Made by a program: the position numbers and the translations under genes
NCBI GenBank assembly: GCA_029556545.1
Contig: JAKQEQ010000181.1
Location: 62,001-126,000 of the forward strand
Length of the DNA stretch: 64,000 nt
Reading direction: 5' to 3'
Source of the DNA: Candidatus Hydrogenedentota bacterium
GTDB lineage: Bacteria; Hydrogenedentota; Hydrogenedentia; Hydrogenedentales; JAGMZX01
In this document: positions 32,452 through 41,999 of the stretch, in pieces
Layout: each line of letters begins with the position of its first letter
Numbering within the stretch: the first letter of the stretch is position 1
The notes under the pieces: model-generated
Databases searched by the model: none
What the model was told of the DNA's origin: nothing
The model's input: only the letters and a program-made list of their open reading frames with translations

Positions 32452-32570
32452 TCCGAGCGGTTTCGCGCAGGCGGCGCGTTGATGACGGCAAGTTCTGATA
32501 GTAACGTGGTTTTGCTGTATATATATCGTGATTACGAGCACGAAGGCGAATGGAGACTCGGGAGGGTTAC

Positions 32571-33314
32571 ATGGTTGACGCGGGCGTTGGGTCGGTACGG
32601 CGGTTTTACATCATCAGTTGCCACGTCCTCTGGCGCGAATTGTGCCATTTCGCCGCCGTGTCGAGGAACGTCTTCGAATTGAAGTTTCTCGAACAGGGAC
32701 TCCATAACACGCCGGACGTCCTGCGCACGTCGCTGCAAGCGGCCATCGACGAGACGCCGGACCGCTGCGAGGCGGTGTTGATCGGCTACGGGTTGTGCAG
32801 CAACGGCATTGTGGGCATTGTGGCGCGGGACAAGCCCCTTGTCGTGATGCGGGGCCACGATTGCATCACGTTTCTTCTCGGATCGAAGGATCGGTATCGC
32901 GAATATTTCGATGCCCACCCCGGCACCTACTGGTATAGCCCCGGCTGGATCGACACGCACACGCAGCCGGGACAGGAACGCTACGAGCGCCTGCGCCGCC
33001 AGTACGTCGAGATGTACGGCGAGGACAACGCCGAGTACCTCATGGAGACCGAGCAAGGCTGGTTCCAGAAGTACAACAACGCCGCCTACGTGGACTTGGG
33101 CTTCGGCGATTCGGAGGAGTACCAGCGATACACCCGTGCATGCGCCGAATGGCTGCAATGGAACTGCGACATGCTGCAGGGCGACCCGCTCCTCGTGGTC
33201 GACTTTCTCGAGGGCCGCTGGGATGAGGAGGACTTCCTCGTCGTCCCGCCGGGACACGAGATCATCGCGTCGCACGATGAACGCATCATCGCGGCACGGG
33301 CGTCTCGCCCGTGA
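32571..33314 (+). CDS. DUF1638-family protein with repeat-derived tail
   Basis: 247 residues from the ATG at 32571 (GGGAGGG 6 bases upstream). The family pattern is seen as IISCHVLWRELCHFAA, PDRCEAVLIGYGLCSNGIVG, VMRGHDCITFLLGSKDRY, HPGTYWYSPGWI and GDPLLVVDFLEGRW. DUF1638 proteins occur with methyltransferase and corrinoid genes in many anaerobes, but their activity is not settled. Conserved Cys, His and Asp suggest a metal or cofactor site. The last six residues, ARASRP, and the stop codon come from a copy of the ACGGGCG palindrome; the same six residues end the iron-sulfur protein at 34390-36048. Confidence 0.8.
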   Translation: MVDAGVGSVRRFYIISCHVLWRELCHFAAVSRNVFELKFLEQGLHNTPDVLRTSLQAAIDETPDRCEAVLIGYGLCSNGIVGIVARDKPLVVMRGHDCITFLLGSKDRYREYFDAHPGTYWYSPGWIDTHTQPGQERYERLRRQYVEMYGEDNAEYLMETEQGWFQKYNNAAYVDLGFGDSEEYQRYTRACAEWLQWNCDMLQGDPLLVVDFLEGRWDEEDFLVVPPGHEIIASHDERIIAARASRP

Positions 33315-33357
33315 TTGAATCCGCCTTCGGCGGACATGGGCAGGATGCCCATGCCAC
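33292..33357 (+). repeat. ACGGGCG/ATGGGCA two-hairpin repeat, copy 1
   Basis: First hairpin ACGGGCG-TCT-CGCCCGT with one mismatch; second hairpin CATGGGCAGGATGCCCATG. Between them lies a short extra palindrome (CCGCCTTCGGCGG). The repeat supplies the final codons and stop of the DUF1638 gene. Confidence 0.8.
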
Positions 33358-33390
33358 GTCGAAGGCGGCGCGGGCCGCGCTCGCAACCTG

Positions 33391-33399
33391 TGTTATAAT
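33391..33399 (+). promoter_or_regulatory. Extended -10 promoter for the DUF362/NapH pair
   Basis: TGTTATAAT gives TATAAT at 33394-33399 with the upstream TG of an extended -10. The -35 region is G/C-rich and unlike consensus. The leader to the ATG at 33461 is about 55 bases. Confidence 0.55.
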
Positions 33400-33460
33400 C
33401 CGGTGAATGCCCCGGCGGGCGCATATTTGGAGTCTAGCAACCGCGAGAGGAGTTGGAACG

Positions 33461-34393
33461 ATGTCATCGCTGACACGAAGAGACTTCTTGCATCAAACGG
33501 CGATTACAGCGGGCGCCCTGTCGATGGGCTGGGGCGCGTCGTTCGCTCAGGAAGCAGGGCCGGCGGATATGGCCATCGCCCGATGGGCTGGCGCAACAGG
33601 CGCCGAGGCGCCGCTTGCCGACATGGCCGTGAAACTGACCGAACAGGCCATTGCGGCGATCGGCGGGATAGGACGCTTCGTGCGCCGGGGCGACGTGGTC
33701 TGGGTCAAGCCAAACATTGCTTGGGACCGCACCCCCGAGCAGGCCGCGAACACGAACCCCGACGTGGTGAAGACGCTGGTGCGGTTGTGCCTCGAAGCAG
33801 GGGCGAAGACGGTCAAAGTGGGCGATAACCCTTGCGATCGCGCGGAAAGCACGTATGTGAAGAGCGGGATCGCGGCCGCGGCGCGTGAAGCCGGGGCGGA
33901 AGTCGAGTTTCTCGACCGATCCCGCTTCCGCACCGTCGCCGTCGGCGGCGACCGGCTCAAGGAAATACCCATCTACCCCGGTTTTCTTGATGCCGATCTC
34001 GTGATCAACGTTCCAGTAGCAAAACACCATCGCGCGACCACCGTTACCTTGTGCATGAAGAACTACATGGGCGTGGTCGAGGAACGTCGCAAGTTCCATC
34101 AGGACCTGCCCGCCACCATCCGCGATATCACGGCGTATATGAAGCCGCGGCTTTGCGTGCTCGACGCCTTGCGCGTGCTCACGGGCAACGGCCCGACGGG
34201 CGGCGACCTGGCCGATGTGAAGGCCGCGAACCTGATCGCCGCGGGCGTGGATATTGTCGCGCTCGACGCTTTCGGTTCGGAATTGCTCGGCCATAAGCCG
34301 GAGGATATCGGCACGGTGAAGGCCGGATTCGACGCCGGGCTCGGGCGGATGGACTACCGGAGTCTCGCCCTCAAGGAGTTGGAGGTCGTGTGA
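33461..34393 (+). CDS. Tat-exported DUF362 protein
   Basis: 310 residues from the ATG at 33461 (GGAG upstream). Tat signal LTRRDFLHQTAITAGALSMG. The body follows DUF362: GRFVRRGDVVWVKPNIAWDR, NPDVVKTLVRLCLEAGAKTV, DADLVINVPVAKHHRATTVT, CMKNYMGVVEERRKFHQDLP, and ALDAFGSELLGHKPED. DUF362 proteins often bear Fe-S clusters or sit beside ferredoxins; this one lacks the ferredoxin part and instead overlaps by 4 bp a membrane protein rich in Fe-S motifs. The two are probably one redox unit with the Tat-exported DUF362 subunit outside the membrane. Its electron donor or acceptor is unknown. Confidence 0.85.
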   Translation: MSSLTRRDFLHQTAITAGALSMGWGASFAQEAGPADMAIARWAGATGAEAPLADMAVKLTEQAIAAIGGIGRFVRRGDVVWVKPNIAWDRTPEQAANTNPDVVKTLVRLCLEAGAKTVKVGDNPCDRAESTYVKSGIAAAAREAGAEVEFLDRSRFRTVAVGGDRLKEIPIYPGFLDADLVINVPVAKHHRATTVTLCMKNYMGVVEERRKFHQDLPATIRDITAYMKPRLCVLDALRVLTGNGPTGGDLADVKAANLIAAGVDIVALDAFGSELLGHKPEDIGTVKAGFDAGLGRMDYRSLALKELEVV

Positions 34394-36048
34394 GGCTGAA
34401 GCGGCCGCGTTCGTGGGTGCAGTGGCTGCGGCGGCTGTGCCAGGCGCTGTTCCTGGCGCTTTTCTTGTGGTTCGTGCTGATCGCGCGTTTCCGCGCGAGC
34501 GAGGACGGGCCGGGTCTCATTCGCTTCTTCTTCGAACTGGACCCCCTCGTCGTGGTGGCGACGTTTCTTTCGACCCACACCCTTGTGCGCGGGGCTCTTC
34601 TCGCGCTTGCCGTGATCATCGCCACCATGGTGCTCGGGCGCGTCTTTTGCGGTTGGGTCTGCCCGCTCGGCGCGGTACACGCCCTCGCGAGCGCGTGCCG
34701 TCCGCGGCGCAAAGGCAGGAAAGACTTCGAGTCCCGGTCTCCGTGGCAGCGCGGCAAGTACTTCGCCCTCGTGGCGCTGCTGGTCATGGCGCTTTTCGGC
34801 GTGCAGTGGACGGGCATCTTTGACCCCATCCCGCTGCTCTACCGCAGCGTGGCCACCGCGGTCCTCCCCGCGACCCAATACGCGGTCCAGGAACCGGCCA
34901 CCGCAATCTACAAGGCCGACCCGAAAATCGGCGGCTTTCACCTCACGTCGATCTCAGAACCGGTTTACGAATTCTCGCGGGACGCGATATTCCGCGTCGA
35001 GCGCCAAAGCTTCCTCCAGAGCACGGGCATCGCGTTCCTGTTCATCGGGATTGTGGCGCTGAATTTCGTGCGCCCGCGCTTCTGGTGCCGCTATGTCTGC
35101 CCGCTGGGCGGCCTGCTCGGACTGATCGCGGGGCGGCCCGTGCTGCGCCTGCACAACGATGAGAGCGCGTGTACGAACTGCGGCAAGTGCAACCTGGCGT
35201 GCCCCGCCGCCGCGCAGCCGGATCAGCGCGGCAAATGGCTGCCCTCCGAGTGCTACGGCTGTTGGAACTGCGTCGCGGCCTGCGAGGGCCACGCCATCGC
35301 CTTCAAGTGGGAATCCCCGTTCCGCAAGCCCAACGCGGGCGCGGTGGACTTCTCGCGCCGCGCCACGCTTGCCGCAGGCGTCACCGGCGTCGCCTCGCTG
35401 CTGGCGCTGCGCCTGCCGCCCCCGGCCCGCAACCAGCAGCCGCTTCCCGCGCTGCTGATCCGCCCGCCGGGCGCGCGCGAGGAACGGGCGTTCCTGCAGC
35501 GGTGCATTCAGTGCGGCCTCTGCATGCGCGCGTGCCCGACGAATGGGTTGCAGCCCTGCGGGCTCGAAGCGGGCCTCGAAGCGCTGTGGACGCCGAAACT
35601 CGTGCCCAAGATCGGCTATTGCCAGTTCAATTGCGCGCTATGCGGCCAGGTCTGCCCGACGGAGGCGATCCAGCCGATGCCATTGGTCGAGAAGCAGACA
35701 CTCAAGATCGGCCTCGCCGTCTTCGACACGTCGCGTTGTCTGCCGCACAACTACGGGCGCGAGTGCATCGTTTGCGAGGAACACTGCCCGCTACCGAAGA
35801 AGGCGATCTACCTCATTAATAAAGACGTTTTGTTGCACGACGGCTCGACCAAGCAGATCAAGCAGCCGTTTGTCGATCCGGACCTGTGCATCGGCTGCGG
35901 CATATGCGAGTGGTCGTGCGTATACCGCGACCAGGCGGCCATCCGCGTCGTCGCCGCCAACGAAGCGCGAAATACCTACAACCAGCCCATCCTGCCGGAC
36001 TACGGGGGTATGGATAGGTATGCGGTGGCACGGGCGTCCCGCCCGTGA
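34390..36048 (+). CDS. NapH/RnfB-like polyferredoxin membrane protein with repeat-derived tail
   Basis: 552 residues from a GTG that overlaps the DUF362 stop (GTGTGA). Several membrane helices lie in the first 245 residues, with two NapH-type motifs, FCGWVCPLG (about 86-94) and WCRYVCPLG (about 232-240). Fe-S cysteine groups follow: CTNCGKCNLAC (about 261), CYGCWNCVAAC (288), CIQCGLCMRAC (372), CALCGQVC (415), CIVCEEHC (459) and CIGCGICEWSC (500), enough for about five or six [4Fe-4S] clusters. A further helix may lie at 325-343. The protein would move electrons across or along the inner membrane with DUF362. The last residues ARASRP and the stop derive from a palindromic repeat. Confidence 0.85.
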   Translation: MRLKRPRSWVQWLRRLCQALFLALFLWFVLIARFRASEDGPGLIRFFFELDPLVVVATFLSTHTLVRGALLALAVIIATMVLGRVFCGWVCPLGAVHALASACRPRRKGRKDFESRSPWQRGKYFALVALLVMALFGVQWTGIFDPIPLLYRSVATAVLPATQYAVQEPATAIYKADPKIGGFHLTSISEPVYEFSRDAIFRVERQSFLQSTGIAFLFIGIVALNFVRPRFWCRYVCPLGGLLGLIAGRPVLRLHNDESACTNCGKCNLACPAAAQPDQRGKWLPSECYGCWNCVAACEGHAIAFKWESPFRKPNAGAVDFSRRATLAAGVTGVASLLALRLPPPARNQQPLPALLIRPPGAREERAFLQRCIQCGLCMRACPTNGLQPCGLEAGLEALWTPKLVPKIGYCQFNCALCGQVCPTEAIQPMPLVEKQTLKIGLAVFDTSRCLPHNYGRECIVCEEHCPLPKKAIYLINKDVLLHDGSTKQIKQPFVDPDLCIGCGICEWSCVYRDQAAIRVVAANEARNTYNQPILPDYGGMDRYAVARASRP

Positions 36049-36078
36049 TTGAGGAACATGGGCAAGATGCCCATGCCA
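36027..36078 (+). repeat. ACGGGCG/ATGGGCA two-hairpin repeat, copy 2
   Basis: Hairpins ACGGGCGTCCCGCCCGT and CATGGGCAAGATGCCCATG are joined by GATTGAGGAA. It ends the iron-sulfur gene with the same ARASRP-stop as copy 1. Confidence 0.85.
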
Positions 36079-36081
36079 CTC

Positions 36082-36113
36082 CCTCTCTCGGGGAGCGGGA
36101 GTTGGAGGGAACG
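36082..36113 (+). repeat. Degenerate CCCTCTCCC-family repeat
   Basis: CCCTCTCTCGGGGAGCGGGA followed by GTTGGAGGGA resembles, with several changes, the CCCTCTCCC-loop-GGGAGAGGG repeat at 61277-61313. Confidence 0.45.
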
Positions 36114-36115
36114 CG

Positions 36116-36153
36116 CCTCGGGGGCGGACGGGTCGGAGCGTCCGCCCCCGAGG
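36116..36153. terminator. Strong hairpin between convergent genes
   Basis: CCTCGGGGGCGGAC and GTCCGCCCCCGAGG form a perfect 14-bp stem with a 10-base loop, between the iron-sulfur gene (rightward) and dnaK (leftward). It could stop transcription from both sides; no clear T-tract is present. Confidence 0.6.
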
Positions 36154-36187
36154 ATGATCTATGTTCACCGCCGGTACTTCCGACGGA

Positions 36188-38116
<1,929 letters not shown>

Positions 38117-38177
38117 GATGCATTACCTCCTTCATGCGGCGTTCGCGGATCGCCGCGATGCTTTTCACGCAGAGAGG

Positions 38178-38193
38178 GGCAACTCGCATGCCA
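38178..38193 (-). promoter_or_regulatory. Sigma54-like promoter upstream of dnaK
   Basis: On the minus strand TGGCATGCGAGTTGCC fits the -24/-12 pattern TGGCAYRNNNNTTGCW except for the last base. It is 62 bases before the dnaK ATG. A single degenerate match can arise by chance. Confidence 0.35.
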
Positions 38194-38420
38194 AGAATAG
38201 CGCGCATGCGGTACGCGTGTGGCTGCGGGCGGATTGGATTTGTAACTGGTTGATAGGACAAGTGTTGTGCACTCAGATTCAGGACACGCGACGAGTGACG
38301 ACTTTCTTGCAGCGGCGCAGTCGTTTCACAATGCAACGCTTCAGAATGATTCAATCCGCTGAAGTGTGGGCGGTAAACCCGCGACGGGAGGGGGAGGAAC
38401 TCAGGTGGCACACGGGGGAT

Positions 38421-38477
38421 TCGATTATGATCGGGAGATCGATTACGATTACGAAAACGAGTACGAGTACGAGGAAG
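38421..38477. repeat. Six-base repeat array in the dnaK/ceramidase gap
   Basis: Units GATTAC, GATTAC, GAAAAC, GAGTAC, GAGTAC run in tandem after TCGATTATGATCGGGAGATC. The stretch is purine-rich and A/T-richer than its surroundings; read on the plus strand it would code acidic Asp/Tyr/Glu, but no start or ribosome site supports a gene. Confidence 0.7.
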
Positions 38478-38518
38478 GGTAGGAGGTGGGGCGTACCGCC
38501 CCATGTTTCCTTGATTCT

Positions 38519-38550
38519 CACCGCAGCCCTCGCCCGCCGGGAGAGGGAGC
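38519..38550 (-). repeat. CCCTCTCCC-family repeat, intergenic copy
   Basis: CTCACCGCAGCCCTCGCCC then GCC and GGGAGAGGG: a nine-base stem with one mismatch and the CTCACC flank, in the same orientation as the copy at 55188-55217. Confidence 0.55.
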
Positions 38551-38567
38551 ATACGGGAGGACGGTTC

Positions 38568-39941
38568 ATGCGCAGGATACTGACCTTATCGACAGTGGCG
38601 CTGCTGCTCTCGAGCGCCGGGATCGGGGGCGAGCTTGCGGCGGGGGGGGCGAAGGCGGTCATCACGCCAGCCTTGGACCCGCCGCTGATCGGGGTAATGG
38701 GCGAAGCGCTGGAAGGGGTCGAGACGGACATCTATGCGCGGGTGCTGACGTTGTATGACGGCGCGACACGGCTGGTCATCGTCACCTATGACCTGAACTG
38801 CCTCGACGTGGCGACGCCGATCCTGCGGGCGCGGTGCCGCGACGAGTTGGGCATCGATCCGGCGTGCCTCATTCTCCTGGCCACGCACAACCATGCCGCG
38901 CCGATTCAGATCGTACCGGGCAATTTCGCTTATGGCCGCCGTCTCGCGGAGATCATTTTCGGGCTGATCCAGGAGGCCATTGCGAGTGAATCGGGACCGG
39001 CGTGGCTTCGTTTTGGCTTCGGGCACGGGTATTTCCTTGTGAGCGTGGGCAATGCGCCCACGGACTATGAGGTGCAGGTGCTGGAGGTGCGGCGCAACGA
39101 CGCCCCGTTCGCGGTGCTTTTCAATCACCCGACGCACATCGTGCAAATCTCGAAGACGAAGATCGACGCGGGGCACGCCGGTTTCGCCGTGGACGCGCTC
39201 GAGCGGCGCATGCCGGGCGTCATGGCCATGTACGCCGACGCCTGCGGCGGGAACCAGTTCACGCGCAAGGGCATGTTCCGTCCGCGCGACGAGGTCGAGG
39301 CGCTGGGTAACGAACTGGCGAACGTGGTGTCGGCGGTTCTTGACAAGCCGCTCGAGGACGTTACCGGCCCGCTACGGGCGACCCTCGATGTGATCCCGCT
39401 GCCCCTCGACAAACCGCTGCCTTACGAAGAAGCCAAGAAACTCGCCCTGCACTTCCCGACAGGCATCGGGCTTGTTCCGTATCCACATCCGCATCGCGAG
39501 TCGAATTGGGTGCGCTCGCTTCTTCGCTATTATGAGGAGGGCCTGTCCTTCCCGACGAAGACCACCGACATGGTCTGCACCGACGACGCGTTTCTGGTTC
39601 CGGAATTGGACGAGGCGCGCGCGTTTCCGTGCCGCTATGAGGAGACCATCGTGGCGACCATCGGGCCGCTGGTCTTCGTGGCAATGCAGGGCGAGGTCTG
39701 CGCGCCTATCGGCGCGCGGATCAAGGATACGTTCCGGCACGAGCGGCCCATCATGGTTTTCGGGTACATGGGCGAGCACAATCTCTATATTCCGACCCGT
39801 GAAATCGTGCGGCTCAAGGTCTACCAGGCGAAGGTGCTACAGATTCAATACGCCAGCCCCGTGCCGTGGTCGCCCAACGTCGAGGACGCGATGGTAACCG
39901 CCGTGCGCGGCATGGTCCGCCGCGTGATTGCGTCGCCGTAA
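38568..39941 (+). CDS. Secreted neutral ceramidase-like protein
   Basis: 457 residues from the ATG at 38568 (GGGAGG 7 bases upstream). Signal peptide (about 1-21, LSTVALLLSSAGIGG). The body resembles the N-terminal catalytic domain of neutral/alkaline ceramidases: AGGAKAVITPALDPPLIGVM, LVIVTYDLNCLD, LLATHNHAAP with zinc His residues, AVLFNHPTHIVQ and MYADACGGNQF. In true neutral ceramidases an amide of ceramide is cut. Many bacterial homologues with this shortened form are annotated only by domain and may act on other amides. It stands alone and has a repeat element at its promoter side. Confidence 0.75.
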   Translation: MRRILTLSTVALLLSSAGIGGELAAGGAKAVITPALDPPLIGVMGEALEGVETDIYARVLTLYDGATRLVIVTYDLNCLDVATPILRARCRDELGIDPACLILLATHNHAAPIQIVPGNFAYGRRLAEIIFGLIQEAIASESGPAWLRFGFGHGYFLVSVGNAPTDYEVQVLEVRRNDAPFAVLFNHPTHIVQISKTKIDAGHAGFAVDALERRMPGVMAMYADACGGNQFTRKGMFRPRDEVEALGNELANVVSAVLDKPLEDVTGPLRATLDVIPLPLDKPLPYEEAKKLALHFPTGIGLVPYPHPHRESNWVRSLLRYYEEGLSFPTKTTDMVCTDDAFLVPELDEARAFPCRYEETIVATIGPLVFVAMQGEVCAPIGARIKDTFRHERPIMVFGYMGEHNLYIPTREIVRLKVYQAKVLQIQYASPVPWSPNVEDAMVTAVRGMVRRVIASP

Positions 39942-40050
39942 TGGTGCGGTCAGCGGCGCGCGATTTGATCGGTTTCGCGTCTCCCGCGTTCATCATGCTA
40001 TGCTGTAGCCGATCCCGTAATCGCGTCCATATGCCTTGGTTCTCCCGGCC

Positions 40051-40695
40051 ATGAAATCGGAAAACGCACTTCAAAGCATCCGCAAGCGCTTGGTGTCCGG
40101 ACTGCTCGTCGTCGTGCCAGCGGGCATAACGTTGCTGATTCTGGCCTTTCTGTACGATGTGACCATCGGCATGATCATGCCCGCCGCGCAAGGGCTCTTG
40201 GGGACCATGCCCTATCCGCTAATGGCGCTTTTTTCTCTGCTGGTATTGCTGTTAACGCTATACGGGGTTGGGACATTGGCGTCTCACGTGGTCGGTCGTA
40301 GGCTGATCCATATCGCGGAAAGGATGGTTGACCAGATTCCCTTTGTGAAGACGGTGTACTCGGTCTCGAAGCAGCTTATCGACCTGTTTCTCAAGCAGGA
40401 GTCGAGCAACAGCCAACAAGTCGTGCTTGTTGAATTTCCGGGGCCCGGGTTGCGGGCGCTGGGGTTCGTCACCGGCACAATCATCGGCCCGGATGAACGC
40501 GCGTACTACAAAGTATTCATTCCCACGACACCCAACCCGACGACCGGATTTCTGGAACTCGTGCCGGTGGACACGACACCCGTGTTGCGCATCACGATGG
40601 AGGAGGCGGTTTCGTTGGTCATGTCCGGTGGACTGCTGGGGCCGGAGCGTCTGACGGCCCGCCCGCCCGATACGCGAGGTCCGGCTCTCCCATGA
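40051..40695 (+). CDS. DUF502 membrane protein
   Basis: 214 residues from the ATG at 40051; an upstream GTG at 40036 would add five residues. Two membrane helices lie in the first 75 residues (LLVVVPAGITLLILAFLYDV and PLMALFSLLVLLLTLYGVG). The DUF502 core follows: ERMVDQIPFVKTVYSVSKQL, VVLVEFPGPGLRALGFVTG, YYKVFIPTTPNPTTGFLELV, and ITMEEAVSLVMSGGLL. The family is found in many bacteria and plants (COV-like) and has no settled role; an envelope or membrane-transport role is likely. The stop overlaps the start of the next permease by 4 bp (ATGA), so the two are translated together. Confidence 0.85.
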   Translation: MKSENALQSIRKRLVSGLLVVVPAGITLLILAFLYDVTIGMIMPAAQGLLGTMPYPLMALFSLLVLLLTLYGVGTLASHVVGRRLIHIAERMVDQIPFVKTVYSVSKQLIDLFLKQESSNSQQVVLVEFPGPGLRALGFVTGTIIGPDERAYYKVFIPTTPNPTTGFLELVPVDTTPVLRITMEEAVSLVMSGGLLGPERLTARPPDTRGPALP

Positions 40696-41960
40696 ACCAG
40701 CACGTTCTTGCTCTGGGGGTGTTCATCGTTGCGTACCTGCTTTTCGTTGTTCTGCCGCGCTATCGAAGCCTCGTGGCGGCGGTGGCGGGCTGCGTGCTCG
40801 TGGTGACGGGCGGACTTTCCCCTCGGGAGGCGCTGGTTGCGGTCAACTGGAACGTCATGGGCATCTTTGTGGGCACACTCATGGTGGCGGACGTATTCAT
40901 CGAGAGTCGCTTCCCGGCGTGGTTCGCGGAATTCATCGTGAACCGCGCCCGGAACACGGCGTGGGCGATCCTGTTTATTTGCATGATGACGGGGGTCATT
41001 TCGGCGTTTGTAGAGAATGTGGCTACGGTGCTCGTTGTGGCGCCCGTCGCGCTTTCGCTCTCCCGGAAACTCCGCCTTGATCCCAGAAGCATCCTGATTG
41101 CCGTCGCCATCAGCAGCAACCTGCAAGGCACGGCGACGCTGATTGGCGATCCGCCCAGCATGCTCCTTGGCGGTTACGCAAAGATGACCTTCATCGATTT
41201 CTTTGTCTATGAAGGAAGACCGAGCATATTCTTCGCGGTGGAATTGGGCGCGGCCGCCTCGTTTTTCGTACTCTTTTTCATCTTCCGCCGTTACACTCAG
41301 AAAGTGGCGTTACAGCCCGTCGAAGAGGTACGGTCCTGGCTGCCCCCGGTGCTGCTTCTTGTCCTGATCGCCGCGCTCGCAATGTCCTCCTTTTTCGACA
41401 CGGGGTTCTCGTTTCTCGCCGGCGGTATCTGCATGATCTTTGGCGTCGCCATGCTTCTCTGGCAAACGCGCCTGCGCGGCGCGCACACGCTGGCTTCCCT
41501 GCGCAGGCTGGACTGGGACACAACGTTCTTCCTGATGGGGATTTTCGTCATAGTCGAGGGGTTGACAACGGCAGGTTGGATTGACGTTATCTCCGGAGCC
41601 TTCTCGCGGGCAGCAGGAGAAGACGTGTTGTTGGGTTACACGGGGCTGATCCTCTTCGCTATTTTCGTCAGCGCCTTCGTTGACAATGTTCCGTTTCTGG
41701 CCGCCATGCTACCGGTCGCTCAGAACATGGCGAAATCGCTCGATGTAGCGCCCTCGCTTCTGCTCTTCGGCCTACTAATCGGCGCGAGCCTCGGCGGCAA
41801 CATCACCCCCATCGGGGCGTCAGCAAACATCGTCGCCTGCGGCCTCTCAAAGCAGGCGGGCTACCCGGTCACATTCCGCGAATTTGCCAGGATATCCGTC
41901 CCCTTCACGATTGCCGCGGTGGCCCCGGCCGCGATTCTCTTGTGGATTGTATGGCGGTAA
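40692..41960 (+). CDS. SLC13/ArsB-type anion permease, second copy
   Basis: 422 residues, about eleven helices. Seen: NWNVMGIFVGTLMVADVFIE, FVENVATVLVVAPVALSLSR, ISSNLQGTATLIGDPPSMLL (first hairpin repeat) and SAFVDNVPFLAAMLPVAQ, ASLGGNITPIGASANIVACG (second hairpin repeat). The signature is that of ArsB, NhaD and citrate-type ion transporters. The DPPSML and ASANI elements match the family's substrate loops. Substrate is unknown; arsenite or dicarboxylates are possible. It is translationally coupled to DUF502. It is a distant paralogue of the permease at 23332-24552. Confidence 0.85.
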   Translation: MNQHVLALGVFIVAYLLFVVLPRYRSLVAAVAGCVLVVTGGLSPREALVAVNWNVMGIFVGTLMVADVFIESRFPAWFAEFIVNRARNTAWAILFICMMTGVISAFVENVATVLVVAPVALSLSRKLRLDPRSILIAVAISSNLQGTATLIGDPPSMLLGGYAKMTFIDFFVYEGRPSIFFAVELGAAASFFVLFFIFRRYTQKVALQPVEEVRSWLPPVLLLVLIAALAMSSFFDTGFSFLAGGICMIFGVAMLLWQTRLRGAHTLASLRRLDWDTTFFLMGIFVIVEGLTTAGWIDVISGAFSRAAGEDVLLGYTGLILFAIFVSAFVDNVPFLAAMLPVAQNMAKSLDVAPSLLLFGLLIGASLGGNITPIGASANIVACGLSKQAGYPVTFREFARISVPFTIAAVAPAAILLWIVWR

Positions 41961-41999
41961 CGCATCTCCGGCGCAACGGCGATTGCGTTGAAAAGGCGA

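Larger units (their letters stand above)
38117..38567. other. Divergent intergenic region upstream of dnaK and the ceramidase-like gene
   Basis: 451 bases with no convincing gene. It holds a sigma54-like element for dnaK (38178-38193), a six-base repeat array (38421-38477), a small hairpin GGGGCG-TAC-CGCCCC (about 38488-38502) and a CCCTCTCCC-family copy (38519-38550) next to the ribosome-binding site of the ceramidase-like gene. Confidence 0.5.
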
